Assembly: GCA_008973525.1 (NCBI GenBank) | Contig: WACJ01000126.1 | Span: 1 to 64,000 of the forward strand | From: Stenopsyche tienmushanensis | Lineage: Eukaryota; Arthropoda; Insecta; Trichoptera; Stenopsychidae | Reading direction: 5' to 3' | Length of the DNA: 64,000 nt | In this document: positions 23,490-35,559 of the stretch, one piece after another | How the letters are laid out: each line of letters begins with the position of its first letter | Numbering within the stretch: position 1 is the stretch's first letter | Position numbers and translations under genes: made by a program | Notes under the pieces: model-generated | The model's database searches: none | What the model was told of the DNA's origin: nothing | What the model saw: the letters and a program-made list of their open reading frames with translations, nothing else

Positions 23490-24270
23490 TAAAACAGCTC
23501 ACGCAACTTTACTACAAATTTATTGTAAAGCTAATTTCATGTCCCCCGAGAGAATCCATCTTATGTTGTATTGATTCGGAGCTATGGCGTCTATTATGGA
23601 AGGCCTCAGATTGGTTCAGTGCCTATCGTATTATTCGTAGTAAACAAGAATAAAACGCGAAGAAGACGCTGCAGACACCGGGATGGGTCACCCAGATCTC
23701 TGTGCCTCTATGGCCCACGGACACGACACAGAAGCGCAACTACCGTATCCCGTTAATAACTAAGACGTCCAATGGTTGGGATTAATCCAATGTTAGCTAA
23801 GTCTCCGTTTAATGGAGTTAAAGAGCATGTACAGGTGGCGTTCGTGGCCCATTTTCTTTGGGCGGTGAGTCCTCTATTTCCGCCATCTCTTCAGCGTTAA
23901 GAAATGCTTCTCCCATTTCCAGGGCCTGCCCTTTGCCCAAACCAGATTTGAATTTAAATTTAATTAAAAAAAAACAAATGTTAGTAGTCGTTTTCAATTT
24001 ACCAATATGTTTGCCCCCCGTTAACAGGATTGTACCTTATTCCCTTTACATCCCACCACACACTGGACCCATTTTTTAGAGCATCTTTGAGTGCTGGATT
24101 TGAGTTTTTAGAACCATTTCAACCATTTAACGCTTCCAGGTTCGACTTTTAAGTAGATATTTAAAGATTTAATTTTTTTTCACCAACATTGACATTTTTT
24201 GACATCCAATATGTCATTAATGCATTTTTCCATATAAAACTGCATCAGCATGCAACTCCGCAAATGTTAG
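23490..24270. other. intergenic stretch without recognised features
   Basis: No gene, no clear repeat. Short frames only. Confidence 0.45.
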
Positions 24271-24560
24271 TGTAGCGTGGGCGATTTACCATCCCCATGC
24301 AATAGCGCTGTTAACAGTGACATCTTCCATCTCTCTTCAGGTGCAATATGTTATTTTAAGAGCGCCATCTCTTGTGGCCCTGCGGAGACATTGCACCTGC
24401 ATACCGACCGATCGCTTCTTGCGCGTGTACCGTTGCCAGTTGGGTAGTGGGAGTCGTCGATTAGCCTTGGCTGCGGGATGTCGTCCCTCCTACAGCCAGA
24501 TCTCCTCAGAATACTATTTATAAAAAAATATCAGCATACACCTTTCCTGGACGACAGGTT
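24271..24560 (+). mobile_element. LTR 5' part (family L)
   Basis: Starts TGTAGCGTGGGCGATTTACC at 24271. It follows the family through AGCGCTGTTAACAG, CATCTTCCATCTCTCTTCAG, a pair GGTGCAAT / ATTGCACC able to form a stem, CGATCGCTTCTTGCGCGTG and TAGCCTTGGCTGCGGGA. It fades near 24560; the 3' end and primer site are absent. Confidence 0.65.
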
Positions 24561-26880
24561 TTGTGAAAATACGAAATTTTTACTGGGTTTGTCTTATAGC
24601 ATAGTTTTTAATTTGTATTTTTTTGTTACAAATCAGTCACTCATAAACGGTCATACCCAACTGATATAGTTACAAATATAAATACCTTTAACATCCTAAA
24701 TAGGTTGGTTCGGTTATTTTTTGCAATAGAACGAGTAACATTTGGTATATACGAAACAAAGATGTTTCATACGTCCAATAACCAAATAGTCATAGATGAA
24801 AATCGTCATGCATACGTTGGCTCTATTTCTCGAGCTTAAAGTCTGCTTTAAAATCCGTTTCACCTTTGAAGAGAGACGAAAAAGCGTCGAGGGTAGGGGG
24901 CAGCATATTTCCATATGGTTTTATAGCTTTCGATATGACGATGGTCATATCCTGGACGGACAAAATAAAGGATAGAAGTCGTGCAATCATGTCACAATGG
25001 CCGACCGGGGAGGCTTTGCGTCGTAAAATAAATGTATGCAAAGTTATTTCCTCTTATCTCCCCTGATTTGGTTAAAAGGTTCACTTTTGATGCCACCAAT
25101 AAGTACACTAGTTCACCCTGCGAAATCCTTTTTTTTTGCTGAACAGGATCGTTCGGCAAAGCGTTCTTCGATATGGATGTTTACAAATTAATAAAAACCA
25201 ACCCGTAAAAAAATGTTATGCGGCTTTTTAAGCGCGGTCGATCTGACATTAAAAATGTTCAAACAGGGGATGAAATTAAATCGGTGTGATGTTGTAATAT
25301 ATCGGGATGTACGCTGTTCACTTGTACCTATCACATTGGCTGTCGGAGCACCTGTCTGCCGCAGGATTTCTGAAACATCGAAGGATTTACGGAAGTTAAG
25401 CTGGAGGTATGTCCAAGTAATATGGCGTATAAAGTAAATTATGGCTTTTGGCCCCATATACGTTCGATATTTTGTACTATAATAATTCCAGGACAATGAG
25501 CGGATTTCTAATCTAACGAGGAAAGAATTCGAAACACCACGCTAAATTTATTATTTTTCAAATTTACCTCTAAAATTTCTCGAGAAATTTTCTGATTTCT
25601 CGGGAAATTTTAGAAATCATTTTTTATTGTGGTAAATATTTTTTCATGAATAATTTTGATACAAATACAAATGCTTCAATTTTGAAAAGGCTGCACTTCC
25701 AAAATCCATTATTTTAAAAACAATTATTAGGGTTCTTGATATGAAAAAAAATATTCAATTTTTTTATCTTTTAAATTCGTTTTATATTTATTTAAGAAAC
25801 AAAAGATACGCCCTGAACTTATTCATTCCACTTGGAAAGTCGAAAAAAATTCTCATCTCGTCGAAATTCTCATCGAAAATCACCGAGAAATCCGAATCCC
25901 TATTTTTCGAATTCGAATAGAATTTTCTGTTTTCAAATGCAGGAAATCAGGGTAAACTTGGATCGAGACGATCGATCAGAAATATTAAATAGAATATCTC
26001 AGTTATTATTTGAATGAAAATGATTTAATTTGAAATGAGCAAATTCGGGTCGCGTTAAAAGTGAAGATGTATGAAATGTTTTCAATGTGTCAAAAACGGG
26101 CACTCCAGACTTTCGGTCCATAAATATGGGTTTAAATGCGTCCGCCCGCGGCACCGCCATAAAGATTTTTTTGTGTGTCAAGTTGGGCGAGAATAGTTGT
26201 AAGTATGAAAATATTTCATTGAGGGTCGGGAACATCCTTCAATTCTCAGCACGCGATCTTTCCAGGGCCCTCGGTGAGGGGGTCGTAACGCCACCATGAA
26301 TGTTTAATTTTTCGTTTTACTTGTGGCTGAAAGCATTTTTCAGCCCTTCTGTTTACAGGCGCCTCCCCCTCCCCCTGCCGAACACACCGCGAATTTTAAA
26401 TCAATTTACCAGGTGAACGAGGAAAAGGTCAACAACGTCACTCCTTCTATAAAATGTACAGATTCTGCTCAAAACCGTCGAAGCCTCCTTCCGCCCTTGA
26501 AGCCCGAATACCTTCTGATGCGTTGAAAGAGACCCTACTTTCAAAAGAATTCGTAACTTGCTAATCTTTCGCCACAATATCGTGTAGTTATTTAGAACCC
26601 TGCCGTTCGTAAACAATCGAGATCAACAAGATATCGCGTAAAATGTTTCTAGGAACGTATGAAAAATTAGGGTTACATTGTATGATTGAGACATTTAGTG
26701 ACAGTGGACTGTTTTTAAATGTCTCTATGCAACAAAAATATTAAATTGATATACTGTTTGTGTTTTTTTTTCAATAGGGTAGTTTCACTGCCTGTATCTT
26801 AAATTACAACCTGCCGGCTGAATCTGGTCATCCAAATATTTTCATCGGGCTCCCGACTTTATATATATACAAATAATAGT
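24561..26880. other. intergenic stretch; one perfect palindrome
   Basis: No gene seen. Positions 25572-25591 form the perfect 20-base palindrome AAAATTTCTCGAGAAATTTT, followed by a partial second copy. A frame at 26323-26526 with a proline run has no family resemblance. Confidence 0.45.
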
Positions 26881-27815
26881 GCAGGGTCTTTCAATAGGGA
26901 CGCTCAAAATTTATTAGGTTATAGCGGCCATGTTATTGAAGCAACATCTGTTAAATCTATTGTGAATTGTGCCACAACCATCCTGCTGAGTCGATTTTTG
27001 ATGGCCAAATTTGAATCAAACGATGATGAGATATTTAAAAATGTTTAAGGTATGTGTATTTGGCATTTTTTGACCAGGTATTTAATTAGGGAACATGTTA
27101 CCAATTGACTCCCCTAATTGCGCCCGTAAAGACAGACAGATCCCTACGATAGCGTTATTTTATTACAACGTCGTCAAATTTTATGCTCATGACATCGATC
27201 AACCGCCATAAACAGCTCGACGAAAATGACAGCAGCAACAAAGTAATTCCAAATGATCAAAAATAAAATAGCAAACACGATATTTATCGAGCGTCGCTGT
27301 TATAATAATATAACAATTTGGATGAATCGCTGAAGCCGAATATAAAATTGATATAATGGCAAGTTGTACGTATTGACGTCTGCTTCGAGGAATTGTATTC
27401 TTGTGGCGTATTTTCAGGAATGGATGCATTTAAATGCATTGAACAACATCCACAGGTGTCGCTCTGTAACTGCTGCAGAATTTTCAATTTTACACTAAAT
27501 GTGTACTCACAAATGTTTCCTTTCTAGGTCGAGAAAATGTTTGCCTAAATTAAACAATGTTTCATCGAAAAATAACAAGAAATACCATACATAAAGTTGT
27601 GGAAAATTCAAATACTTTATTGGTGTGAAACATTGCCAAACATTCGATTGAAACATTCTCACGGCGCTATTTTTGTTCCATTGTGAGAAAACGCGGCACG
27701 CATCTTGCGCACAGCTTTTTCATGTCCAAATTTTCAGTCAATATGCAATGTACAGCACTTTTTGAAATGTCTACAATGTCTGCTAGCTCGCGCATGCAAC
27801 TTGAAATTTAAGCTT
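26881..27815 (-). mobile_element. mariner relic with repeat T at its 3' end
   Basis: On the minus strand about 27800-27640 reads DIVDISKSAVHCILTENLDM followed by KKLCARCVPRFLTMEQK, the linker region of a mariner transposase. About 700 bases further the strand ends in repeat T (26881-26935). The same order, transposase piece then repeat T, holds at 40160-40795, so T may be this subfamily's terminus. The catalytic core is not recognisable. Confidence 0.6.
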
Positions 27816-28169
27816 TATATAGTAGATAATTTCAACCATAGTAACTGCCATCTATAAATCAAGTACTTATGGGACTACAAGACTAGAATTCATCAGGTCA
27901 AATGTTACCAGCTTTGCTACATTGCAACTCTCTATGAAACCTCATCTTATCTGGATTTGATCAAAATGTTTTATTAAAGCTACCAAATAATGGCAAAATG
28001 CAATGCAATACTGGGAGCACGGAATGAATAGCAACTTCGCCCAAGTATTATCTTATCAGATGCAGTTTATAATACGGGATGCGGCAGAAAAACTTCCTTA
28101 TTTGAAATGCGTGCCCTGAAGCGACAGTTATTTCGAGAAAGCTAACGTTTTTGATCATGTAGGTTTAGG

Positions 28170-29600
28170 AACAATCATGCAGTGCGGCGTTGTCATTGTC
28201 TTGCTCCACAATGATGGCGTTCTGGGTTCTCTCTTTTGCTATTTTATTGAGGTAGCTACCGAAGCAACCATGCCCGGTAAGGACCAGGGTCGGATGGTAA
28301 CACATTTGGCCATCCACGTTTCCAAATTTGGTATTGGTTCATGTGTCCAACGTCCTTTTGTGGAGTGTTCCATCGAAACTGCCACGCCGTCATCGTGGTT
28401 CTTCTGGCTGACTTATTTTTTAAAATCTTTTTTGGACTGCCTGTTTCTCTTAGAGGAACATAGCAGTCAGTACCAGGATGGCGTCTTCCAATACTGTGCG
28501 GTATGCAGCAGCCACTCTTCTTCTCTTCACTCTGGCCTTGTTGAACCTGGACTTTTCAACTTGCAGTGCATCCGTATAGCAACACTGCCTGCACTACTTC
28601 ATTGAATAGCCTCCTTCTGCACGTTTTTAGGCCTCTGATGTTAGGTATCAACCTGGCCAGATTCTCCGCGATATTGGCCACCTTCGCTGCCGTCTTCTCC
28701 GTATGCATGGTGAAGCAGAGTTTGTCATCGATTTCCATCCTCAAGTATCGAATGGATCTTGAAAATTTCATCTCACATTCATCGATCGTCAAGAGGGGAG
28801 GTGCAAGCTTCCTGGATCTTGTGAAGAAAAGCGCTTCCATCTTTTGGATAGCGAGCTCCAGTCCAGCTCTTGTTAACTATTTCTTTGCTTTTCGCATTGT
28901 GTTCATAAGTCACGCGTAGAATCCCCGCAAATTTGCTAGTGACTAGAAGAGCCACATCATCAGCTAAGGCGACCATTTTGGAGCCCTCCACGAGTGGGAT
29001 TCGTAGCAAGCCTCATATATTACGTTTCATTGAGCGAGTTTGCCGAAAGCCTCTTCTCTGCTCCTCGTTCTTCCACAATCTTGTGTATAAGATCTTGAAC
29101 AACTCTGGAACCGTTCAGGTTAATTTGGAAGACGCTTGCTATTTTTTAGCTGTTTGGGTGCTTCCCGGTATGTAGGGCACTAATTTGTTCCCATACTTGT
29201 TCTTGTTTCCTAGTTCCTTGCAACAGGGGCTTTTTGTGCAGACAGCTGCTTTGTGCCATGTTTCGCTACACCTGCGGTATGTTGTGGAACAGTCAGTTAG
29301 GGCAATCCTTGGTCATATGACCCGCCTCTTGGCAGCGGTAGCATCTGGCAAAATTGCGCGGAGTGAAAGGGGTGGGTGCCTTGAAGTTTTGTGCGTAGTG
29401 TTTCTTGGAGATCAAAAGCAGCGGTCGAAGACACTCCTGTGTGACCAGTTCGGGAGCTCTCGGAACGGATCACATAGCAGCGCTTGAGCATGGACCCCGT
29501 TATCGAAGTCCAAAACACCACTAAGTTGATATTTGTCCACCTCAACAACTCTTCGGATATAATTTCCGATGTCATCTCATCTCAAGTAGCCTCTAGTTTA
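28170..29600 (-). mobile_element. R1-like non-LTR retrotransposon, internally deleted
   Basis: Sense runs from high to low coordinates. About 29575-29297 holds a decayed ORF1 with the CCHC zinc knuckle CYRCQEAGHMTKDC. About 29009-28780 has the reverse transcriptase block MVALADDVALLV. About 28840-28556 has KLAPPLLTIDECEMKFSRSI and RYLRMEIDDKLCF. About 28330-28190 has the C-terminal block LVLTGHGCFGSYLNKIAKE. Endonuclease and the front of the polymerase are missing between zinc knuckle and palm, which are only about 370 bases apart. Several frame changes; dead. Confidence 0.8.
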
Positions 29601-30239
29601 CTAATTTCTAGTTTCCCTGACACATATGACGCGTTAAAAAAAACTAGCCTTTAGTATTCTCATAATGTTTGGCCCTATGCGATGCGAGTAAACATTCTCA
29701 ACTACAAACCAAATAAAAAATAAAGCAGAAAAATGGATGAAAATTTACAATATAGTAAAGCTATCAAAAGCGATGCACGGATACCGTTCTAATTATTTTT
29801 TAAATAGAACATCTCAAACTTTTTTTTCTATAAAAATCCATATCCTAAACATACGTATATTACATATATGCGGCTCTCTGGTATCTTTTTTATCCTGTTT
29901 CCAAGACAATTTGGCTCTCTTCGCTTGACAAACTGCCGACCCCTGTCCTAGGCGACCTGCGTGAGGAGGTTCTACCTGATTGAGGAGGTTTCTTTTTTTA
30001 ACCAAAACAAAGAAATGGATGTGGGGATGTCTGGATTGAGCAGGATGGCGAAACACTTCCCCGGACGCCTCATTTTCTTGCAGGCTGATCTTCAGGAGCT
30101 ATTTGAAATCCTTAGTTTACAACGACCCCGGTTTAACTCAAGGAGCTGCCATCGATAACATACTCGTCGATATGCTGGAAAAAATGGAGAGAAGCTTCAA
30201 TCATTTACCAGAATGGAAACCACCTTAACGATCAAATTG
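29601..30239. other. intergenic stretch without recognised features
   Basis: AT-rich, short frames only, nothing recognised. Confidence 0.4.
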
Positions 30240-30556
30240 GGTTTTGTTCGTTTGAAATGCGCTGCCATACCGTTCAACGGATTGCGATAAAACTTTGTTC
30301 ACTTATTGCTAAGAATTTCGCGAGTAACATAGGTATGGTTTAATATATAAAATCAATGTTTGTTTGTCCGTATTTAATGCGCTGCCATACCATTCATTCG
30401 ATTGCAATAAAACTTTGCCAATTTATTGTTTCCACTTTCTCAAATAATATAGATATAGTATAATTAACTTACTGTAGATCATATATATACAAATCAATGT
30501 TTATATGTTTGTTCTTCTGTTCTTCTGTGGCAGCGACGCGCCGGGTGCCAGCTGGT
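30240..30556 (+). mobile_element. Helitron-like non-autonomous element, 3' part
   Basis: Two tandem units, each with TTTGAAATGCGCTGCCATACC or TTTAATGCGCTGCCATACCA, then CGATTGCAATAAAACTTTG or a close variant, and GTAACATAGGTATGG-type text. This style is common in insect Helitron 3' regions. The stretch ends with GCGACGCGCCGGGTGCCAGC then CTGGT followed by T, which fits a GC-rich hairpin plus CTRRT end. No Rep/helicase. A related block lies inverted at 33175-33345. Confidence 0.45.
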
Positions 30557-31677
30557 TAAAAATAATTATATATAAACTGATATCTTTAATATACTGTTTG
30601 TGTTATTAATTTTTAAAATGAGCTAATCGGATCGACAAAAAAGAAGCAACCTTTATACTGATTAAGCATGATTTTAGCGAAATATAATTCAATTATTCGG
30701 ATGTAATTACGTGAAACATGCGGCGAAAGCGGGCTTAACTGGATGGAAACATTTTCATAATAACAAACCACTCGGTAATGGTCGATAAAAAAATGGATCA
30801 TTTTGCCAAAGATAATATAAAAAACTATTGTATTACAAAAGAAACCCTATTTCTCTACCGTTTTCGGCAGGAGGCTCTGTTTGCTTCCGCTAATGTAACC
30901 AATCACGCCATGTCTTCTTTTTTTCAATGGAAAACATCTAAATTCTGCACCGAGCATGGGATTTGCCGCTTGAATATTCAAACAATTGGATGAAAAAATA
31001 TCAATTATCTGTATGTAGTCATCCAAATCTAAAATGTCTATGAATGTCTTATTTAATTTAATTTGATTATTTGCATAGTGCATTTATATACCGTGCGCGT
31101 TATATAATATTATTGACATATTGTCGGATATTCGCATATTTTTCAGCTATGAATTCATAATTTCAGACTGTCATAGGGTTTTTTTCATTGTTATTCGATA
31201 ATATTTGAATTGAAAGGTCCGATGGAAGGAAATGATCCCTTATCGAGTTCAGTTTACGAGCCCCCTGTAGCGACACGATGTTTACAATGCAAAGATCACG
31301 TGGGGTTGGGGAGCCATGTTTGCACAATCATATTTTGTTGGAGGTCGTGGGAAGAATGCAGATGGTGACTCTTCTTTCGCTTCACCCCATCTTTCCATCT
31401 AACCGTTTTTCCATCGCCACGTTGACGTAATCGACATGAGAACTATACAAACTCACATCATTGCCGCTAAACATTCCCACATATAATTTGGACGACCTTT
31501 TTTACCTAACAAAAATGCTGTGCCTTGAATCGGAGCGAGCTTTCATCGCGAAGAAATCATTTAAACGACGCGCAATGGGTAAATCAACATCGAAAATGTC
31601 CAACTTAAACGATCTTCTCAATACTTCTTTTTCTTGACTCACCGAGGAATCGCTGTTTTTCGTATAAAAATAAAATA
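30557..31677. other. intergenic stretch without recognised features
   Basis: Short frames only; no gene or repeat recognised. Confidence 0.4.
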
Positions 31678-32962
31678 TTGGGTTGGTGCAAAAGTTAAGG
31701 CCGTTTTTTATGATCCTAGGTAAAAAAATTTTTTTTTCAAAAATGATGAATAGCATCTTCTTTTAAATGATTCCATTGTATAAAGGATGCTTTCCCTCTA
31801 CTTTCTATTCAGTTTTGGCCTGGCCAGAGTACAGTGAAAAACCCTTGTATTTTTTCAAAATGTCGGTCGATAAAGTGCATTTACGTCATTGTTTACTTTA
31901 TGAATTCCGAAAAGACAATACCGCGAGTGTGAAAACCAAAAACATTTGCGAAGTGTATGGAACAGATGTCATCAAAGTTCGACAGGTACGAAAATGTTTT
32001 ACAAAATTCCGATCTGGGGATTTTTCACTAATTGATAAACCACATATCGGGCGGCCATTGAAGTCTGATGACGACAAGTTTAAAGTCATAATTGACACCA
32101 ATCCACGTCTAACCACCAGGGAGATCGCGTCGATGATGGGAGTCAACCAAAGAATCGTATTAAGATATTTGAAGGGTATGGGGATGGTTTCGCGGTACGA
32201 CGTTTGGATACCTCATCAATTGTCGGCTGCCAATTTATTGGATAGTGTTTCAACGTGCGTTACTTTGAGTGCGAGACAAAAATGTGAACCTTTTTTGCAT
32301 CGTTTGGTAATGGAAGATGAGAAATGGGTCGTGTACAACAACGTGACAAGAAAAAGACATTGGGCTATACCTGGACAAGCCCCATTAACAACTTTGAAGT
32401 CCGAAATCCACAAAAATAAGTTATGCTTTGTGTTTGGTGGGATTGAAAGGGTATTGTATATTTTGAACTCTTGGAACCCAATCAGACAATTACAGCAGAA
32501 CGATATTGTCAGAAATTATCCAAATTGAACATCGCCCTTCAAAAGAATAGACCAGAATTGGTAAACAGAAAAGGGGTAGTGTTTCATCACGACAACGCGC
32601 GACCACGTAAGACTTTGATGACCCAACACAAGCTAAATGAGTTGAATTGGGATATTATCAAGCATCCACCGTGCTCTCCAGATCTTGCTCCTTCCGATAT
32701 TTATTTATTCCGATCACTGCGAAATGTTTTAAATGATAAAAAAGTTGATACAATAGAGCAGGTAAAAACATCCCTTACTACATTTTTCGCATCAAAATCC
32801 ACGGAATTTTACACTAATGGTATTAAAAAGTTGATAGAAAGATAGAAGAAGGTTATAAGAACAGATAGAAATTATATAATTGATTAAATAAATACTACAA
32901 ATCTAAAAAAAAATGTTTAATTGTATATGTAAAAAACGGCCCTAACTTTTGCACCAACCCAA
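31678..32962 (+). mobile_element. complete mariner element with both inverted repeats and TA duplication
   Basis: 1285 bp, the usual mariner length. The left end TTGGGTTGGTGCAAAAGTTA and the inverse right end match over about 30 bases with one mismatch. TA lies immediately outside both ends (31676-31677 and 32963-32964). The one gene is a transposase at 31860-32845, on the same strand, broken by a frameshift. The terminus resembles the cecropia/Hsmar1-type mariner end. Nearly intact structure points to fairly recent insertion compared with the other relics here. Confidence 0.95.
31860..32845 (+). pseudogene. mariner transposase, single frameshift
   Basis: DNA cut-and-paste transposase of the D,D34D class. 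The first frame starts MSVDKVHLRHCLLYEFRK and carries two helix-turn-helix regions (including RLTTREIASMMGVNQRIVLR), the linker motif WIPHQL and the first catalytic Asp in MEDEKWVVYNN. Near 32459 one base seems to be missing, and the protein continues in the next frame with EPNQTITAERYCQKL, HHDNARPR and CSPDLAPSDIYLF. Exactly 34 residues separate the D of HHD from the D of APSD. Combined length is about 328 codons against about 345 in the family. It cannot make full-length enzyme as it stands. Confidence 0.9.
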
Positions 32963-33174
32963 TATATATACTCTAACCTCTTTTTGTGCGACTTTTTTTA
33001 TGCAATTTCAAAGTTGTGCGTTTTTTTAAGCATTTTATATGTATATCGGAGTTTCCATGTTTTTTTTATTGCCATAAGCGCTTAATAATTATTTGAAAAG
33101 TTCGTGTTTTATTGCTTCAGGTGACGTGTAGCGCGTATCTATACAATATTTTTATTATGTCTATGTTATTCCCA

Positions 33175-33345
33175 GAATTGTAAACAATAAGTTGACAATG
33201 TTTTATCGTAATCGGATGAATGGTATGGAAGCGCATTAAATACGGACAAACAAACATTGCTTTTTATATAATAGACTATGGCTATGTTACTCGCGCAATA
33301 GATGAAGTTTTGTCGCAATCTGATGAAGCGCATTGCATACGAACA
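33175..33345 (-). mobile_element. Helitron-like repeat piece, inverted
   Basis: On the minus strand it reads GTTTGTTTGTCCGTATTTAA, GCGCTTCCATACCATTCATC, CGATTACGATAAAACATTG and, at the second unit, GCGAGTAACATAGCCATAG. These are the units seen at 30240-30556. No terminal hairpin is visible. Confidence 0.45.
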
Positions 33346-33676
33346 AACATAGACTAATTTTTAAATATTAGAATATGAATATAATTAATTTATATAGTTT
33401 TATAATTTCGTTCTTTAATAATTCTGTTTTAAAAATATTATTTTTTCATCGTTTTTTTAGTATATAATATTTAAAAACTAAATGTGTCTTAGTAATTTAT
33501 GCCTAACATATGACTAGACGATTATAGAAATATCTTTGATTTTAAATTTACTATAGTAGGTGGGAAGATAATGTTTTCTATTTTTTTTAATTTAATCTAA
33601 AAATTGTTATACAATATAATATCTATTAAATATATATCACTAAACAATTATATTATAATAATTAAATGACCAATAA

Positions 33677-33692
33677 CCCCCCCCCCCCCCCC
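33677..33692 (+). repeat. poly-C run of 16
   Basis: Sixteen consecutive C in an AT-rich stretch. Confidence 0.9.
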
Positions 33693-34600
33693 ATGAAATC
33701 TTACATAAGTAATAAGATTTTTTTGATATTTTTTCTTAGCTCTCTGACTATTATATGATAACAAATCAAAGCCATTTTACATCAAATATATTTTGCTAAT
33801 TGCCAATTCCCCAGTTGACAAATAGCGAGCCATAGATTCATCAGAAGGTTTTAGGCAATAATTCGTGTGATTATTTACAGGACACTATTTTCCCCAGCAG
33901 AGCCTTCTCTCGGATTGATTTATCATGTTTGCTATGAAAATATTAACCAACCCTATTAATTACAGGCTCACATGTGCTTTGACACAATTTGCGCGACTTC
34001 CAGAATTAAATAAGCGCGTTATTTGCCCTCCGTCGGCTCTTTGACTGCGAAGCATTCTAGCCTCGCTGAAAAATGCTAAAACTACATCCATTTTTCAATT
34101 CGATCGTTCCTGCAAAACAGTTTGAAATGTCTTTATTACGCGTATTTCTTACAATATTTATCAAATAAAAATAATGTGTCATTTTTTGTATGTTTGCTCT
34201 ATCCAGTAGTAAAGATATTTCTGTTTGCTCGCCCAAAGCAAATATATACGTTCTCGACACAAAAGCAGTTTACTCGCGACGTTTTAGCAGACAAATCCAC
34301 TAAGTGGTTATTTTTCGAGAACTGTTTTTCCTGATTCTAGATCAAATGTTTTCTTTCATTTTCTCGGCTGCCGAATGTGGACTCAGTCATCGAAGAATTA
34401 AGGAGGGAATGTTTTCTTTCGCGTTGGCGTTAAAATAAAAAAATAGGAAAATTCCGAGAGGAAAAATTAACTATGCAAATTCAAATCATTTTTCAACTTT
34501 AAATGAAAACGTCTTTCAAATCAAATTCCAAATTAATAGACACCAAAGTTAAACTCGTTTCACCCTATATTTTATTTTATCTGTATTTTAATATCAATCA
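33693..34600. other. intergenic stretch without recognised features
   Basis: AT-rich; frames at 34122-34334 and 34503-34802 show no protein family. The latter overlaps an antisense mariner fragment. Confidence 0.4.
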
Positions 34601-34629
34601 ATCAATCCCAGAAAAACCCGACCTAATAA

Positions 34630-34760
34630 AGAACACACAAAATAAAAATAGAAAAACACCTTTATTTCTCAACATAGTCTCCTTTCAGCTCGATACACTT
34701 TTCACAACGATTTGCAATAGCCTCGATACCCTGTTTATAGTGAGAACCGTCGAACTCCAT
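34630..34760 (-). mobile_element. mariner transposase C-terminal fragment
   Basis: The minus strand reads YKQGIEAIANRCEKCIELKG then DYVEK and a stop, the usual C-terminus of one group of mariner transposases. The 55490-55830 relic ends in the same way. Confidence 0.7.
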
Positions 34761-34814
34761 CTTCTTCGATATCGATTCTCCTCTTTCAGTTCATTGTTTT
34801 GACTTTTCCCTTGT

Positions 34815-35190
34815 CTTTCGGGTGGGTTTTTCACTCTACGCTACTCACTCATAAAACCCCAGGGTGGGTCAACCCTACGCTTGTGGGTAACAGTCCAACC
34901 CCTGGGATAATGATTTAAAATATAAGTGAGCGAAAGCAGCTTCGTTGGTTTGCTCATCAAATGCTGGGGTATCTCAGCTAAAATGAGTTAGGTACGCAGC
35001 TAACCCTGTGCTGCGTAACCCGTAAAGAGGAATGTGGAACTGTCGATTACAAAGTGACATTACTATCATAAACAGCCAAGTGCATACAAAGGAAAACGGC
35101 TTTAGACTGCTCGAACGGCGACTGGTCTCCGTGGCTAGGTACTTTTTTTTCCAGTTGGAGGGGAATCTTGCATAAGACACCCTGGGTTTG
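34815..35190 (-). repeat. dispersed repeat U, copy 2
   Basis: Matches 57355-57700 through CATAAAACCCC, GGGTAACAGTCCAACCC, GAGCGAAAGCAGC, TTGGTTTGCTCATCAAA and CTCCGTGGCTAGGTAC. Near its right edge CCCTGGG TTTGAT CCCAGGG can form a hairpin. It lies just beyond the C-terminal part of a minus-strand R1-like element, which fits a 3' untranslated region. Confidence 0.6.
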
Positions 35191-35289
35191 ATCCCAGGGT
35201 AGAGTCAGACTCTTACTGACTAAATCCCTCCCTTGTTCCTATCCATCCCCCTGGTATTGTCTTCCACATTGCTTCTGGCCTTAGGTAAT

Positions 35290-35520
35290 TGGCCCTCACA
35301 GTAGTACAATTCATGTCTCAATCATGTTTCCTTCTATTCCACTCTTCTGAGTCTGTGATTAGTCGGTATGTTCAGCGATTTTTTTATGGAATTATCTCAT
35401 CGGGACTGCCACACTGCCGTGGTGGTTTCTTTAGCAGCCTTTCTTGTTGCTCCTTTTTGGACAGTCTGTCTCTGGCCATTTCAGTTTGTGGTATATCAGG
35501 TCATATTGGCGCACCATAAA
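35290..35520 (-). mobile_element. non-LTR element C-terminal piece
   Basis: On the minus strand this resembles the post-palm region at 39900-40060 and 28560-28380: a KRSNKKGC-type block, then SVAVPMR, then SQTQKSGIE. Broken by stops. It faces the plus-strand piece that follows. Confidence 0.45.
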
Positions 35521-35559
35521 AGACTTGGACTGCCTTTAAGGCTCTGTTCCGGGGTCAAT

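Noticed and set aside
26323..26526. Frame with a run of prolines
   Set aside because: Short, low complexity and no similarity I recognise.
28177..28605. Plus-strand 142-codon hydrophobic frame
   Set aside because: Antisense of the R1-like polymerase C-terminal region.
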